Shown here one piece after another: positions 12,201 to 22,700 of a DNA stretch of 64,000 nt. The stretch is from Symsagittifera roscoffensis (Eukaryota; Xenacoelomorpha; Acoela; Convolutidae): assembly GCF_963678635.1 (NCBI RefSeq), contig NC_087065.1, forward strand, positions 35,393,807 through 35,457,806, written 5' to 3'. The notes below the pieces were generated by a model. It worked only from the letters and a program-made list of their open reading frames with translations. It was not told the origin of the DNA and searched no databases. Each line of letters opens with the position of its first letter. Position 1 is the stretch's first letter. The position numbers and the translations under genes are program-made.

Positions 12201-13171
12201 ACCGGACCAATTCTCAGGTTGTGTTCACTCTAGAAACCCGCCTTCGGAAATCTTCTCTGCTTAAGCTGTCATAGCCTGCTGTTTGCATATAATTAATTTG
12301 GATTTTGGAAAGTCTTTTGAGCGTTTTTTAGAACTTTCGACCGTTTTCTAGAAACTTTTTGAATTTTCTTAGAATTTACACAATCAAATCTGAGATGAAG
12401 TTTCATTGAAAGAACGGATTGCGATAATTGTTCCTGCAGAACGAGCGTTTCCATAATTTTCTTTAAGAGAAATTGTATATCCTTGGGAAAATTGGTTATC
12501 TCGAAGTTTCTTTTTCTTTCTTATTTTAGTAGAGAAACTAATGTTTTAGGCAAACTCCAATTTTTGAAATCACACTTTTCGTGCCGTATCAGTATTGCTA
12601 TTGAACACGTATTCATACTATATTAAACGCATACCTCCATTTTTTATTGAGACCTACGAAAAATTTGGTTCATCTAGTTTTTTTTTTCAATATCTAAATT
12701 TTTTTCGACCTATATTTTTTTATGTTTGTATTGTATCGCAAGTGGTGTGAAGCTCCGGTTCTCCTCCGTGTAAACTATTTGAAAGGTTTCCTATAAGCGG
12801 TGAAAAATTTAGTTTTTTCATGGAAAACTAGTTTTCGAAGCTTAATACAGCGATTCCTCGGCAAAAAAAAACGGGAAAAAATCAAAATAGGATTCTGTGG
12901 ACATTTATATGCACGTGCGCTGTTTATCAATAGTCTTTTGCTTATAAATTTTGGTGTTTGTCTAGGTGTCTGGAGGTTGCCAATAATTGCGTTCTGTGTG
13001 TATTCAGCTGCCAAACCTCTGGACAAGAAACGCAGAGACATGATTATAATGAAAGACGCAGCTGTTGCACAAATGGTGCAGAGACATCCGGAGGAGTTCA
13101 GAGATATCCTAGAAAGAAAAAAGACGTATGCTCGACACTTTACTGATTATAGTCAGATTCTGTATATGTAA
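265..13171 (+). CDS. NDUFC2: NDUFC2-like subunit of mitochondrial complex I (two coding exons)
   Basis: Joined by eye from exons 265-472 and 12966-13171, giving 137 aa. The donor at 473 (GTTTGT) and the acceptor TAG at 12963-12965 are both phase 1, so the frame is kept. The start is decided by the in-frame TAA at 262-264. The protein has two short hydrophobic segments (about residues 36-55 and 66-82) and a basic KKRR stretch. Its C-terminus carries QRHPEEFRDILERKKTY, which resembles the HPEDF...EDKKTY end of animal NDUFC2 (B14.5b), a small accessory subunit of the complex I membrane arm in the inner mitochondrial membrane. The family is about 120 aa, so this one is slightly long. The 12.5-kb intron is unusual for so small a gene and is full of repeats. 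Identification rests on the C-terminal pattern and overall topology; similarity is modest, so a different small mitochondrial membrane protein remains possible. Confidence 0.6.
595..1760. repeat. Diverged tandem repeat, unit about 160-180 bp
   Basis: The phrase GGGTACTCTCAG followed by a GTTGCGAAT-like block, then GCTCAA...GTAGTTTTCGAGATATGACG and a T-rich stretch, recurs near 651, 832, 990, 1159, 1388 and 1672, and again in the 4.1-kb unit near 2040, 3915, 4075 and 4250. Units have diverged by substitutions and small indels. No coding potential is visible. It lies in the long intron of the NDUFC2-like gene. Confidence 0.7.
2548..3010 (-). pseudogene. Decayed RNase H / C-terminus of a non-LTR retrotransposon
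   Basis: On the minus strand near 2940-2985 one frame reads WFPAHCGIKGNEQ, matching the W-P-x-H-C-G-I-x-G-N-E motif of the RNase H domain of I- and R1-type LINEs. A stop follows soon after. Downstream, a 73-aa open stretch (2548-2769) contains CPDYEKEDTEFHLL, resembling the C-x2-C...E-D-T-x-x-H-L block at the end of such ORF2 proteins. Frames are broken between the two pieces, so it is not functional. Confidence 0.5.
3858..4706. repeat. Large inverted repeat, ~420-bp arms, 9-nt loop
   Basis: The arms are about 3858-4276 and 4286-4706 and are nearly perfect reverse complements (for example TTTAAATTCAGCG at the left edge and CGCTGAATTTAAA at the right edge). The centre is GCGAATTTTGC / GCAAAATTCGC around a 9-base loop. 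Each arm is made of the local ~170-bp repeat. A transcript through the intron would fold into a ~420-bp hairpin. Confidence 0.9.
4880..5625 (+). mobile_element. tRNA-like SINE-type element (family H2), in copy A
   Basis: It begins with a TAGTCTTTTTTTCCCGTAAA block shared with copies near 10.08, 28.48, 39.6 and 41.9 kb. A pol III-like core at about 4987-5052 has an A-box-like TTAGCTTAGAGG and a B-box GGTTCGAATCT. The downstream body (CAAACGAGAAACATTCC...) is shared with the copy at 10.26 kb. The 5' hairpin seen in other copies is missing here. Confidence 0.6.
6652..7114 (-). pseudogene. Second copy of the decayed LINE RNase H
   Basis: Carried along by the 4,104-bp duplication, with the same motifs and breaks as the copy 4,104 bases upstream. 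Confidence 0.5.
7962..8810. repeat. Large inverted repeat, second copy
   Basis: The same palindrome carried in copy B of the 4,104-bp duplication, with its centre near 8381-8389. Confidence 0.9.
8984..9729 (+). mobile_element. tRNA-like SINE-type element (family H2), in copy B
   Basis: The copy of the 4.9-kb element created by the 4,104-bp duplication; the B-box lies near 9138. Confidence 0.6.
9845..12110. repeat. Tandem array, unit about 350 bp, interrupted by an H2 element
   Basis: Blocks such as TCAAATCTGATATTGTGG, GATAACGAGTAGTGGGAAGC and TCACACAAGAAGTTATC recur at roughly 350-bp spacing (near 9915, 10930, 11270, 11610). An H2 element occupies about 10046-10740. From 12110 to about 12600 I see only AT-rich DNA with weak traces of the same unit. 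Confidence 0.65.
10046..10740 (+). mobile_element. H2 element with 5' terminal hairpin
   Basis: It starts with CCCTTGC-CAA-GCAAGGG (10049-10065), then GGGTACTAGACTTTTTTC. A tRNA-like core at 10190-10255 has a B-box GGTTCGAGTCT. The body matches the 4.9-kb element for about 450 bases. Confidence 0.6.
12610..12780 (+). mobile_element. 3' end of an H2 element (fragment)
   Basis: It carries the family 3' tail TATCGCAAGTGGTGTGAAGC...CCTCCGTG (about 12733-12772), preceded by TTTTTATTGAGACCTACGA, which is shared with the copy near 29.3 kb. It ends just before the last NDUFC2-like exon region. Confidence 0.5.
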
Positions 13172-13224
13172 TTGAATTTGAATGTACTGAAGAAAACTGG
13201 CTAAGCACTGTAGAACACAGAGGT

Positions 13225-13230
13225 ATTAAA
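13225..13230 (+). terminator. Probable polyadenylation signal of the NDUFC2-like gene
   Basis: ATTAAA, the common variant of AATAAA, lies about 55 bases after the TAA stop of the last exon. Confidence 0.4.
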
Positions 13231-13579
13231 GTTGAGATGATAAATAGCATCACTTTTAAAAATAACTTTTGTTACATAGAGCTTGAATTAAAATTGAGTT
13301 GAGAAGTTTCAGTTACAGTTTGAGTTGGTATAACAGTTAGAGTTAGAGATTGAGCTAAATTTTGAATTCAGGATGTTAAACATCATTTTCGAAAAATATC
13401 TTTTACGTAGAGTTGAATAAGAATTAATAATCTGATCAGGAAAAAGGTTGTTTGTACATAAAAGAAGTGCAGAAATATAAAAGGCCTCTCAATCACATTA
13501 CATCTCAGATGTCTTTGTTTTTGGCGTTCTTGTCATTTCCCTCTTCTTAGCTTTAAAGTTATATCTGAAAAATATTCGG

Positions 13580-13594
13580 ATCTACTTAACAATC
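13580..13594. repeat. 15-bp inverted flank, left
   Basis: ATCTACTTAACAATC is the exact reverse complement of 19185-19199. On each side a purine-rich run (GGGGGGAT or GGGGTGGGAGAT on the outward-facing strand) precedes TGTTAAGTAGAT. The two look like outward-facing polypurine tract/LTR junctions or terminal inverted repeats around LTR element 1. Confidence 0.4.
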
Positions 13595-13666
13595 CCCCCT
13601 TTAAAAAAAGGGGCTGGAGTTTGTTAAGTAAATTAGAACAGTCAGATTTTCGACCAATCAGAATGC

Positions 13667-13898
13667 TAACAAGGGATGATAAAAACGTTGTTTGTTAAAG
13701 ACTGAATTGACTGATTTCTAGTTCGCATAAATAAGAGAGTGAACTCGAGGTCAACACATAACAGCTAGACAGTTCTAGGCTGATTGGTAGGCAGGTACCA
13801 AACTCACACTTAATTATAATATGAGAACTCTCAGAGATAAGTAAATAAAGAATAGCAACTAAGATGATTGACAACTGAATATGTTGTAGCCCCTGACA
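13667..13898 (-). repeat. 3' LTR of element 1
   Basis: 232 bp and about 98% identical to the 5' LTR, so the insertion is fairly young. The sequence just internal to it is only weakly purine-rich. The 500 bases between this LTR and the downstream ORFs (13899-14408) hold no ORF I can support. Confidence 0.9.
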
Positions 13899-14408
13899 TT
13901 TCCGTATGGATGTAAAATTTAAACACATAGTAATTTAAATTTAATATAATAATTAATAACATTCAACCTGCCGCCGCAACTAACACGATACAACAAACTT
14001 GAGTTTTAGGCTTATGGCCATCCCTCTTCCTGGGTAACGAGTTTTTAAATGAGTTTTAAATAAGGTTCACTTTCCTTCTCCCCCTGGATGTTTTCCTTTC
14101 TGTTCCGCCCCTTGGATATTTTCGATCATGACTTCTCCCATTTTATCTACTGGCTTCCTTCTTCTGGTACCTCTTCTGGTTCCCGAGCTTTCACTTTGAC
14201 TGCTAGATTCGACGTCTTCTTCTTTGCTACTGTTCCTATGGCACTCTCTCGCAACTAGCGCCGGTCGGTCCTGACTCCCCTTTCCTCGTTTCTCTTGACC
14301 CCCTTTTTCTCGCTTTCCTTTTCCTTTTCTCGCTTCTCTAGATTTTGCTCCCGTTCCATGTTCTGCTACTGCTGTACTACCGCTTGGGCCTTGTCTCGCC
14401 GCAATCGC

Positions 14409-14642
14409 TTAGTGTCTCGCTAACACTTCCACTGGTAATCGTGGAGGGATAATATTTAGTGGCTGGTAATCTTCACTATCAGAACTGTCAGACTGGAAGG
14501 TGGCTACAGATACTTGTTGCCTAGCCTTTGGCCTCTTTGATTTCGGGCTCTCGATTGCCCCCTTCTTCGCGCTCGATAACATCTCCTTGAGCGTAGCCGA
14601 CTTCCGCTTCTTGGGAAGGTTGGGTTTTGGCTTTCCTGCCAC
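14409..14642 (-). CDS. Lysine/serine-rich C-terminal ORF of element 1
   Basis: 77 aa, very basic (PKPNLPKKRK) with an acidic-serine patch (SDSSDSEDY). It occupies the same place as the serine-rich 286-aa ORF of element 2, so it is probably the remnant of that accessory C-terminal region. No signal peptide, membrane segment or known domain is seen. Confidence 0.4.
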   Translation of the reverse strand: MAGKPKPNLPKKRKSATLKEMLSSAKKGAIESPKSKRPKARQQVSVATFQSDSSDSEDYQPLNIIPPRLPVEVLARH

Positions 14643-14730
14643 TGCACTTTTCCTAAGAACAGATCCGTTTTTTAGCTTGATAGTATGTTCGGATTCGGAG
14701 ATTACATTAGATTTTAAGAGTTATACCGAT

Positions 14731-16539
14731 TCAAGGTCTTGCTGGTGGTACTCTGATACAGGTCGCATGCGCTCCACTCCCTTGGATGTTAGGGCCAGTG
14801 TCTCCACTCCCTTGGATTTTTGGGTCAACTCCCGATGCCTCCCCTGGACACTTGTCCATTTGCTGGTCGCTATCAAGAATGATAGGGGCCCTTCTTAAAG
14901 CTGGAGCGTACGTCAAACCGGACCTTTCCTCCCAATTTGAGTGCTGAGGGAATGCAATTTTACTCATCTCAGGATCATTCTCGTCTAAACACAAACATTT
15001 TTGTTTTAAGACCTTCTTCCAATTCAAATTTTTCAAACTTGGTTTCTTCGTAAGATTGCGTAAAACGGTGTTAGCCTCCCGGCCGTGGTGAGCTTCAAAA
15101 GGTGTTAATTTATTTGTTGCATTTTTGGAAAATCGTAACGCGCCTAGCGCTTTATCGACCATAGATTCTAAAGACTTATGCTCCTTTTCAGTCGCATAGG
15201 TGAGGACAAAATTCTTCAAACTCCCTATTGTCCGTTCAACTGAACCCGTACCCCGATGATCGTTTACTGGTGAGTACATTAGCTCGATGCCTTCGCTGTT
15301 ACAGAAGCTTTTAAACTTATTAGATGTAAAACATGATCCCTGATCAACGTGGATTTTCCGAGGTACTCCATGTTGAGTTATGTATTTATCGAGAAATTTT
15401 AGAACTTTATCTGAAGTGTTAGTGGTAGTAACCATTGCTGATGGCCACCTTGAAAAACGGTCCGTAGCAACTAAGACATATTTCTTACTTTCATTCAAGT
15501 AGTTTATTGGCCCCCAGAAATCCAACTGTATACATTCATTTGGTTCCCTTGGTTCAGGGATCTTCCCCATGTCTCCTTTGGGTAATAACGTTTTTAGGTT
15601 CTTACCCGCTTCCGTGCATTGCTGACAGTACGTGGCCTTCGCTGCCAAACTGCGGTACATGTAGGGATACCAAACGTCACGCGCTCCTTCATACATGTTT
15701 CTTTTTCCGTGATGGTAATAATGTATCCGCGATTCAATTGGGACTTGTAATGGCAAGGGAATGACCAACCGTCCATCTAGCCACACACAATCGTCCCGTA
15801 ATGAGAAATCGTTTGCGTATTGGGCCCAGTACTTCCCGATCTTCAGGAGTTCTTCTTTTAAATTAATCTTCTTCTTCAATGCTTCTTTTACTCGTATTAA
15901 GTTCACATGGGCCGGTATGTTCGAGGCAACAAATTCCAAATTAAATAGTTCTGGTAACGCTTGGGATTTCTTGATAATCTTGCAATCACGGGGAATGATA
16001 GACATAATTTGCTGATTAGGGTTAACGGTAGGAAAAAATTCGCCTGGGAATTTCGAGGGTATAGAAAGTACTGTATTGATTTTTGAATCCCGTGTATTTT
16101 TAGTAATGGCCACCATTTCAGGGTTAATGACAGTTATTTCATCGCTACTCAATAGGTTTTCATCCAATAAAAGCGGAGAGTTGATCTGAGAGTGTAGTCT
16201 ATTCGGAGAGTTAGTTTGGGAATCAATTTCAATTACTGGGAAAGAACAATTCGAATCGCTATCCATTTTGCTTAAATTATTTGATATAGGCCAATTTAAC
16301 CGTCTTCCAAGGGAACGATATATAGAGCACACTGAATGTCCCTTGGATTTCTTTGATTTAAGCGTTATGCAAATTGATCGTTTCCTATTGGTCGGTGTCT
16401 TCACGCATGACTTTCCGCCCTCAACCGTCGCTGTTTGTAAGCATGCTTTCCATTCTCGCTTCTGATTGGATGAGAGCTGTCTAGACTGTTTAGAACCACG
16501 CTGTTTACCCCCGTTTCGGTTATACGATGACCGAGCCAC
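14731..16539 (-). pseudogene. pol: integrase of element 1
   Basis: 602 aa open frame in a different frame from the RT. The first ~90 residues are junction sequence. The integrase proper has an HHCC-like region (CQQC), then IQLDFWGP, VDQGSCF and GSVERTIG, which supply the catalytic D, D and E with the expected 35-residue D-E spacing. The C-terminus contains two tandem IQGSG repeats. The frame break from RT marks a deletion junction between about 16266 and 16500. Confidence 0.85.
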
Positions 16540-18236
16540 TCACATTCTCGTTCCGCAAACTCACATGTCGGTAATTTCAGCGATATGTTTTCGCGATTTA
16601 GTTTCCTGAGGATCTTTTCAACCAAGGAGATATGTTCTACTTCCGTTCCCTTGGTAGTAACCAAAATATCATCAATAAACGCGTTCGCTTGTGGGAATTC
16701 GTTCAAAATTGAGTCCATTACTCGTTGGAACTCTGCCGACATGGACGTTAGCCCGTAAAACCCTGTCCGGAATCGGTATGTTCCTGTCGACCGTCCGCCC
16801 ACCAAAGAAAAGTTGAAGTGTACGCTTGTTTCTTCACCAAGTGGTAGTTGCCCATACGCGTACGTTAAATCCATCGTAGTAAAATACACCTCCCCTTGTT
16901 TTTTCTCGGAAATAAGTTGTCCTATTGTATCTACAAGTTCTTCTATGTTTGGCATTTGGTATTTGTTTTTATGAACTTGTTTATTAAGCTCTCGAGATTC
17001 CAATGCTATTTTCACGGACCCGTCTTTTTTCACGGTGATGACGATCGGAGAAACAAAATATCGATCCGAACACTCTTTCAACTTTTCTATATGTCCCTGG
17101 GTTAATAGCTTATCAATTTCCTTGTCCACCTTTTCTTGGAGCGTTACCGGCACTCTCCGTCCCTTCTGCTGCACTGGTACAAGATTTTTGAACAATTCCG
17201 CTTGAACCTTGTAGTTCCTAATTTTTCCGACTCTAGTAAAAAGTTTTGGGAATAGCTTACTGAAGTATATTTGCCATTGGTCCATCTGCTCATCCTCCGA
17301 TTCTCCGACGTGCCCCTTCTCACATGAACTGTCTTCCGTCCCCTGGATGTTCATTACTTCCCCCCTTGGATCTGCTTGCATCAACTGGAGTCCGAGTTTC
17401 CCCATCAAGTCACGTCCCACGATAGATGGTCTGGTCCCCCCAATGACTCGGACTTCTGCCTTCGTCTTACGGCCGTTTGATGCTAACTCAAGCTCCATTC
17501 TGCCCAACATCTTGATCCGATTGTTGCTGTAGTCCCGGAATTCGTCATCTTCAACGTCATCTTGTTTTAAATTAATTCCCGCTCTTCCCACTGTTTTCCT
17601 CAAGTCGTCCAGTGTTAAAATGGATATCGGCGATCCACTGTCGATCCAGATGTTCATCGGGTGTCCATTAATATTTATTGTGAGTTTAGATCCGGCAACT
17701 TTCAATGTTTCTTTCTTCCGTCTAATAGCCATAACCATGTAGTCGTCTGAACTTTCTGATGACCAGCTGTGTTGTTCTCGTTTAACGAAACCTACTGAAT
17801 TTGCCGCAGCTTGGGACCCCACGTCATCCGAGGGAGTATCTTCTTCCTCGAATAGCTCATCCCCTTGGATTAGTCCAACCGGTTGTCCCCCCCTCGACTG
17901 TCGTTTTCCCCGGCAAGTCCTCTCAAAATGCCCGACCTTTTTTGCAAAAATTGCAAGTGACGGCTCGTGCTGGGCATCGTTGTCGGTGTTCTGGGGTGAA
18001 GTTCGGTTGATCGCAATTGTAACATCTCCGTTCTTGCATTCGTTCTTGTGTTCGACCTCCTCCACGATTTGGGTATTGGCCCCGTCCCCTTGGCATTCCT
18101 CGTCCCCTGGATCCACGAATATTGCTGATTGGTTCCGTTTTGATCTGCAGGGAACCCCCTGGCGATGGATAGGCCGTTCCCGTGGAGCCGGATGCGACGC
18201 CCTTGTAAGTCTATGCGTACTTGTCTCCTCTTTCAT
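16401..18236 (-). pseudogene. pol: protease-reverse transcriptase of element 1
   Basis: 611 aa open frame. Residues 1 to about 98 are read out of the natural frame. From about residue 99 (near 17940) it runs through the second half of a CCHC knuckle (VGHFERTC), a retropepsin motif IDSGS (D199), then RT at about 360-565 with MDLTYAYGQLPL (D456) and FIDDIL (D522, D523). It stops resembling pol soon after WLGHRI (about 16500), so the RT connection and RNase H are gone. The product would be inactive without complementation. Confidence 0.8.
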
Positions 18237-18271
18237 ACGACATCGCGATTCTCAATGCTTCCTCCGGGGTC

Positions 18272-18883
18272 TTAGTTTTCCGACATTCTCAATGCTTCCT
18301 CCGGGGTCTTAGTTTCCCGACACAGCTCGTTCTGCGCGTCACTGTTCCTCATATTGAATATAAATATGTCTCTCACCATTTTCCGCTCTTGGGTACCCAA
18401 ATTGCATCTTGCCGCCATTCCGCTAAGTTCTGCATAGAACGATTCTAAGCTTTCACCCTCCTTTTGTTTCCTGGACAACATCTGGTACATCTTGTACGTT
18501 TCGTTTAGCTCTTTCTGGAAAAGAGCTACACAGGTATCCAAAAACCGTGGGTATCGTATTGTTTCCATATTCAAGTGTGGATGCTGATTATGCAAGGCTC
18601 GCTGTCCCTCGTGTCCCAGGCATAGGTACAGATTCGATATCAGTGTACGTTCACCTTCTTCCCTTGGTTTGCCACCAATGTCACCCAGGTCATTAATCTG
18701 TGCTTCAGTTAATGTCGATGCAAAGTAAAATTCCGACGAGACTAGTCCATGTTTCGCCACCATTGCCCAATGAAATCTTTGTTTCCAGTGTTCCCATAAG
18801 AGTTGTGGTTCCGCCTGATTCGGAGGCCAGAATGCCACAATTCCAAGGGGGTTTTTCCCCCCTCCATCCGCTGACTGCGCCAT
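18272..18883 (-). pseudogene. gag: gag of element 1 (capsid part), frameshifted
   Basis: 203 aa open from an ATG whose A is the last LTR base and whose TG is the first two bases of the primer-binding site. The capsid-like region (YPRFLDTCVALFQKEL, SLESFYAEL, RDIFIFNMR) aligns with the gag of element 2. The frame ends early because a 37-bp segment (18248-18284) is duplicated in tandem (18285-18321), adding 37 bases. Confidence 0.75.
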
Positions 18884-19114
18884 AACAAGGGATGATAAAA
18901 ACGTTGTTTGTTAAAGACTGAATTGACTGATTTCTAGTTCGCACAATTAAGAGAGTGAACTAGAGGTCAACACATAACAGCTAGACAGTTCTAGGCTGAT
19001 TGGCAGGCAGGTACCAAACTCACACTTAATTATAATATGAGAACTCTCAGAGATAAGTAAATAAAGAATAGCAACTAAGATGATTGACAACTGAATATGT
19101 TGTAGCCCCTGACA
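18883..19114 (-). repeat. 5' LTR of element 1
   Basis: 232 bp, beginning TGTCAGGGGC on the minus strand. The internal edge is followed at once by TGGCGCAG. Confidence 0.9.
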
Positions 19115-19184
19115 ATGCAGCAAAATTAGTATTCGCAATTGAAAGTTCTGTGCTAATTTACTGTATTTATTCATAGGGGTGGGA

Positions 19185-19199
19185 GATTGTTAAGTAGAT
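19185..19199. repeat. 15-bp inverted flank, right
   Basis: GATTGTTAAGTAGAT, the perfect inverse partner of 13580-13594, preceded by GGGGTGGGA. Confidence 0.4.
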
Positions 19200-19744
19200 A
19201 CCATAGGAAGGGAAGAGAGATAAGTTGATCCAAATATTCTCCAAATAAGTTAAATTGACAGACGGTAAGATGCTCATTAGAGATCAAGTCTTGTTTCAAG
19301 TGGTTCTCTATGTAGCGCAGCAATCTTTAATTGAATAAATGGTTTTTTTGAAAAAACCGTGTTTTTTGAGTGATGATTTTTAAATAAATATTAAATTTGT
19401 CTTTGTGTTAAGTACAAATATTACTTTCTTTTTGTATTTTACTTATTCGCACAAGAGAACATCAAAATGACTTGCTGCCTATCTAGTTATGTCTCTGGAT
19501 TTGCACTGAAGAATGCCCGGTACAGGAAGTCTTAATTTTTCAGATTCTAATTTAGAAATTCTGGCAGAAAAGTAGCAAATCTATCGACAACATTGACGGA
19601 CTCTGTTTGGCTTGGCCGCCCGTCATCTTTAATATCAAATATGTTTTTCTGATATAATTGAAACCTGAATAAAAAAAGAAAGAGTGCCTAATAAAATGTT
19701 GAAACTATTTTGGGAACAATTTGTTTAACTTTCAGATAGATAGT

Positions 19745-22700
19745 ATGGCTGGCCTTGGTCATGACGAATCTACGAAAAAATTGGAGATCGCAGGTTTGTT
19801 ATACCAATGTTTCAACCCATCATAATATTATACTTTAACCTTATTTTCACCAAGATTGCGAGGTTAATCGGAGCTGAATTTATTTTTTTTTGCTGATTTG
19901 AAGAGTTGATTTGAGCAAACTTTTTTTGTGTAATTTTCAATTATGCTGTTTTCGTTGGCTGTAGTTGTGTTTATTAGATATCTTATTTTGTTTGAATTTC
20001 GATAACGTTTTTGAGAATGATTCTGTTGTTTAATTTCAGAAAAACCCGAATACTCCAGCCAACAGAGAACTTTGGCAAGTGTCGATAGACTAGGACAGAG
20101 TCAAGGTCTGAAAAGACCTCCTCCGCCTCCTAGTGTTCTTGGTGGGATATAAATTTAACCTTTTGATTACTAATTCCGAGATATTTTTGAAAGTTGTTGC
20201 TATTTCGTTAAATTTTTGATGAAATCTGGATCGATTTTCAGAAACAAATCTTGAGTTGTTGAGGTCTGCAGCGTTAAGCTCATCTCCTGTAGCTGCGAAG
20301 AGACCCCGATCTTGTGGTATAAACCGATCCCGGCCTCAAATTAAATCTCTGGCTGTTTATAAAAATCCGATGGAGTTCTTCAATCACATATTTGCCGGCA
20401 GCCTACCCACGTTCAATTTCGAAGATTTCAAAGCACCAGGAGCTACGTCACCCACTTTTAAGGTAGCATTGTGGTCATTTTAACATTCAAAATGGAAAAC
20501 TAGCTACGTAGCATGCAGAAGTTTTTGCAGCTCGTTAATCGGAACCAGGGAGACCCAAGTATTTGTCAAATAATGAAGATCCAAACCAAATAACGCTTTG
20601 AAAAACAAAGTAGCAAGCATTATCAAATCGGATTATAGACTTTTTTGCCGGTTAACAACTTATCTAACAGAAGAACACTGAGTCCTTCTGTTGAATCTCT
20701 CGTCAGCTCTGTTTGCGTGAACCAGCAGATATATTCTCAGCCTATTTGTTTAAAACGTCCATTTTAAAAATCCGGTGTAGTTGCACAAGCGAACGTAGTG
20801 TTATTTTACGAATCCATTTTCCTCAACTTTCTCGCAAATATAAGTGCTCATTTTGTGGCACGTTCGAAGCCGTGCATTGACAAGTTATAGCATCTGTTCT
20901 ATCGGCTTTATTGTTTGCATATTTTCAACCGACCATGGCACAGAGGCCAGAACGTGAAGCTATTATTCTTGTGGTTCAGAGGTTCGATTCCGACTCTTAT
21001 CGAAAGTTTGTTTTTCAAGTCTTATTTTGCCTTTTCTTTCATTATGTGATTTTTTGTCTCTTTAGAGCTACTGTTCGACGTTTTCTCACTTGTGGTAACG
21101 AATTGCAGCTCTGCCTCAGAGACGAAATTTGTTTCTATGCTGCAATGAAAGAAAATTGTTTTTTTTTTTGTTCCATTTTTAGACAGTCTTTCATTTTTCG
21201 GTTCCACCTGCGTCTGCAAAATTTTTGCTGACTTCTTGTTAATTTTTTCCCGCATCAACACTAAAGTAGGTTCGAACTATTTTCTCGAGAAAACTTTCGT
21301 ATTGAACTACGAATTCGATTTTTTCTCTCCTAAGTCGCATGAATTAGTCAGATTTTATCAAAAGTGCCAAATTTAGTGTCTGTGTAGCTGGTATTGGTAA
21401 AAAAGGTCAATATATTAATGGCTAGTATTTGAATGACAGTATGTGCATACAGCTCAAGGTAGTAGACTGCATATGTGCAGGTTCTCAATGGCGTAGTTTC
21501 GATTTACATAAGGTTATTTTATTTTTCCATTACTCATCTTTCGAAACGTTGCATTTTCCTGCTATTTGAAAGCTCCTATTTGCCATTTTTGCTTGTTTGC
21601 GAAGTGCAGGTTCGCTTTCATGTTTTTCTACCGTTGAAATCAGATTTTTACTCAAAAATGAGTAGGTAAAGGCAAGACTAAATGATTCTTGTCCTCTCCA
21701 GTCTGCCCTAAAGCATAATTAATTCAAATATGTATCTCGCGGAGGCGGAGCAATAAGCAGAATGGTCCAAGTGCAGAATGGGTCCAAGAGCAGAAAAACA
21801 GAAAAATATTGACATATATTGGTTTATATGGCTAATTGATGAAAAAATTATTAGAATCGTCGAAAACTACCAAGAAAACGAATAAATTATGCATGAATTG
21901 ACTAATTTTATTAAGTTTTTTTGATTACTTTTTGTTTAATTCTTGATTAATTTACTCAATTATGCATAAAATGTTGATTGCTTTGGTATTATTTTTTATT
22001 TCTCATAATTAATTTACAGATAAGCTAATAAAAGCTGATATTTTTCTGTTTTTCTGCTCTTGGACCCAATCTGCTCTTAGACCATTCTGCTTACTGACTG
22101 GCCACCGTATCTCGCAACCTATATTTACGAAAAGCACGAAAATACACCGCATTAGACATCAAACATTGAGCATCGGGAATGAGAAGGCTAAGTAGCCTGC
22201 TGGTTGGTGGCGTCCCTTATGCTTGAGGGACCGAATGCTTGAAATTTATTTTAGCTTACTTTCAGCCAATCAGAATTGAGTATTCAAAACCTCAAAGTAA
22301 ATCGTGAAAATCTCAAAGTAAGAAAATAATCCAGGCAAGTAGTGTTAATACTGACCGATTAGATAAAAAGCAGATGACTTTTCAAGACTGAAAAATTCTT
22401 ATGAACTTGAACTCATCAATCTTGATGTTTATCTGAATAGTATTCCGGTTGTAACCCGCAATTTGTAATAATTTTGATTATTTTCCACTGATTGAAAACA
22501 TTTTCTGTTAATATTGACTTCGATTTTGTGAGAAAGGCATTTAGTACTAGTAGTAGTTGTAAAAGACTTGAATTCACCTTAAGGAAGTACAATAGATACT
22601 AGGTGGAATGTATAGATCAAAGAATTAAACAATACAGAACAAAATACTAGCAAATTATGCTTGGCAATTTCAACAAAAACATTTAATTACGAAAGTACAC

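Larger units (their letters stand above)
13667..19114 (-). mobile_element. LTR retrotransposon 1 (Ty3/Gypsy-type), defective
   Basis: Two 232-bp direct LTRs (13667-13898 and 18883-19114) differ at about 4 sites. The element is read on the minus strand. The gene order PR, RT, integrase with DD35E is that of Ty3/Gypsy-type elements. Flanking target duplication: ATGC (or AATGC if the LTR edge is moved by one base). The primer-binding site TGGCGCAGTCAG directly abuts the 5' LTR. Three defects make it non-autonomous: a 37-bp tandem duplication that shifts the gag frame, a 1-nt frame change inside the second zinc knuckle, and loss of the RNase H domain between RT and integrase. It lies between the NDUFC2-like gene and ADAR. 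Confidence 0.9.

Noticed and set aside
12800-12965. N-terminal extension of the 123-aa ORF before the last NDUFC2-like exon
   Set aside because: It reads through repeat-tail sequence; the acceptor at 12963-12965 gives a phase-matched join to 265-472 instead.
14080-18120. Recurrent CCCTTGGAT/CCCCTGGAT motif in element 1 (about ten sites) as a regulatory site
   Set aside because: Several occurrences fall in coding sequence (IQG-type repeats, RGG-like region) in different frames; no spacing rule is visible. It may be a by-product of small duplications.
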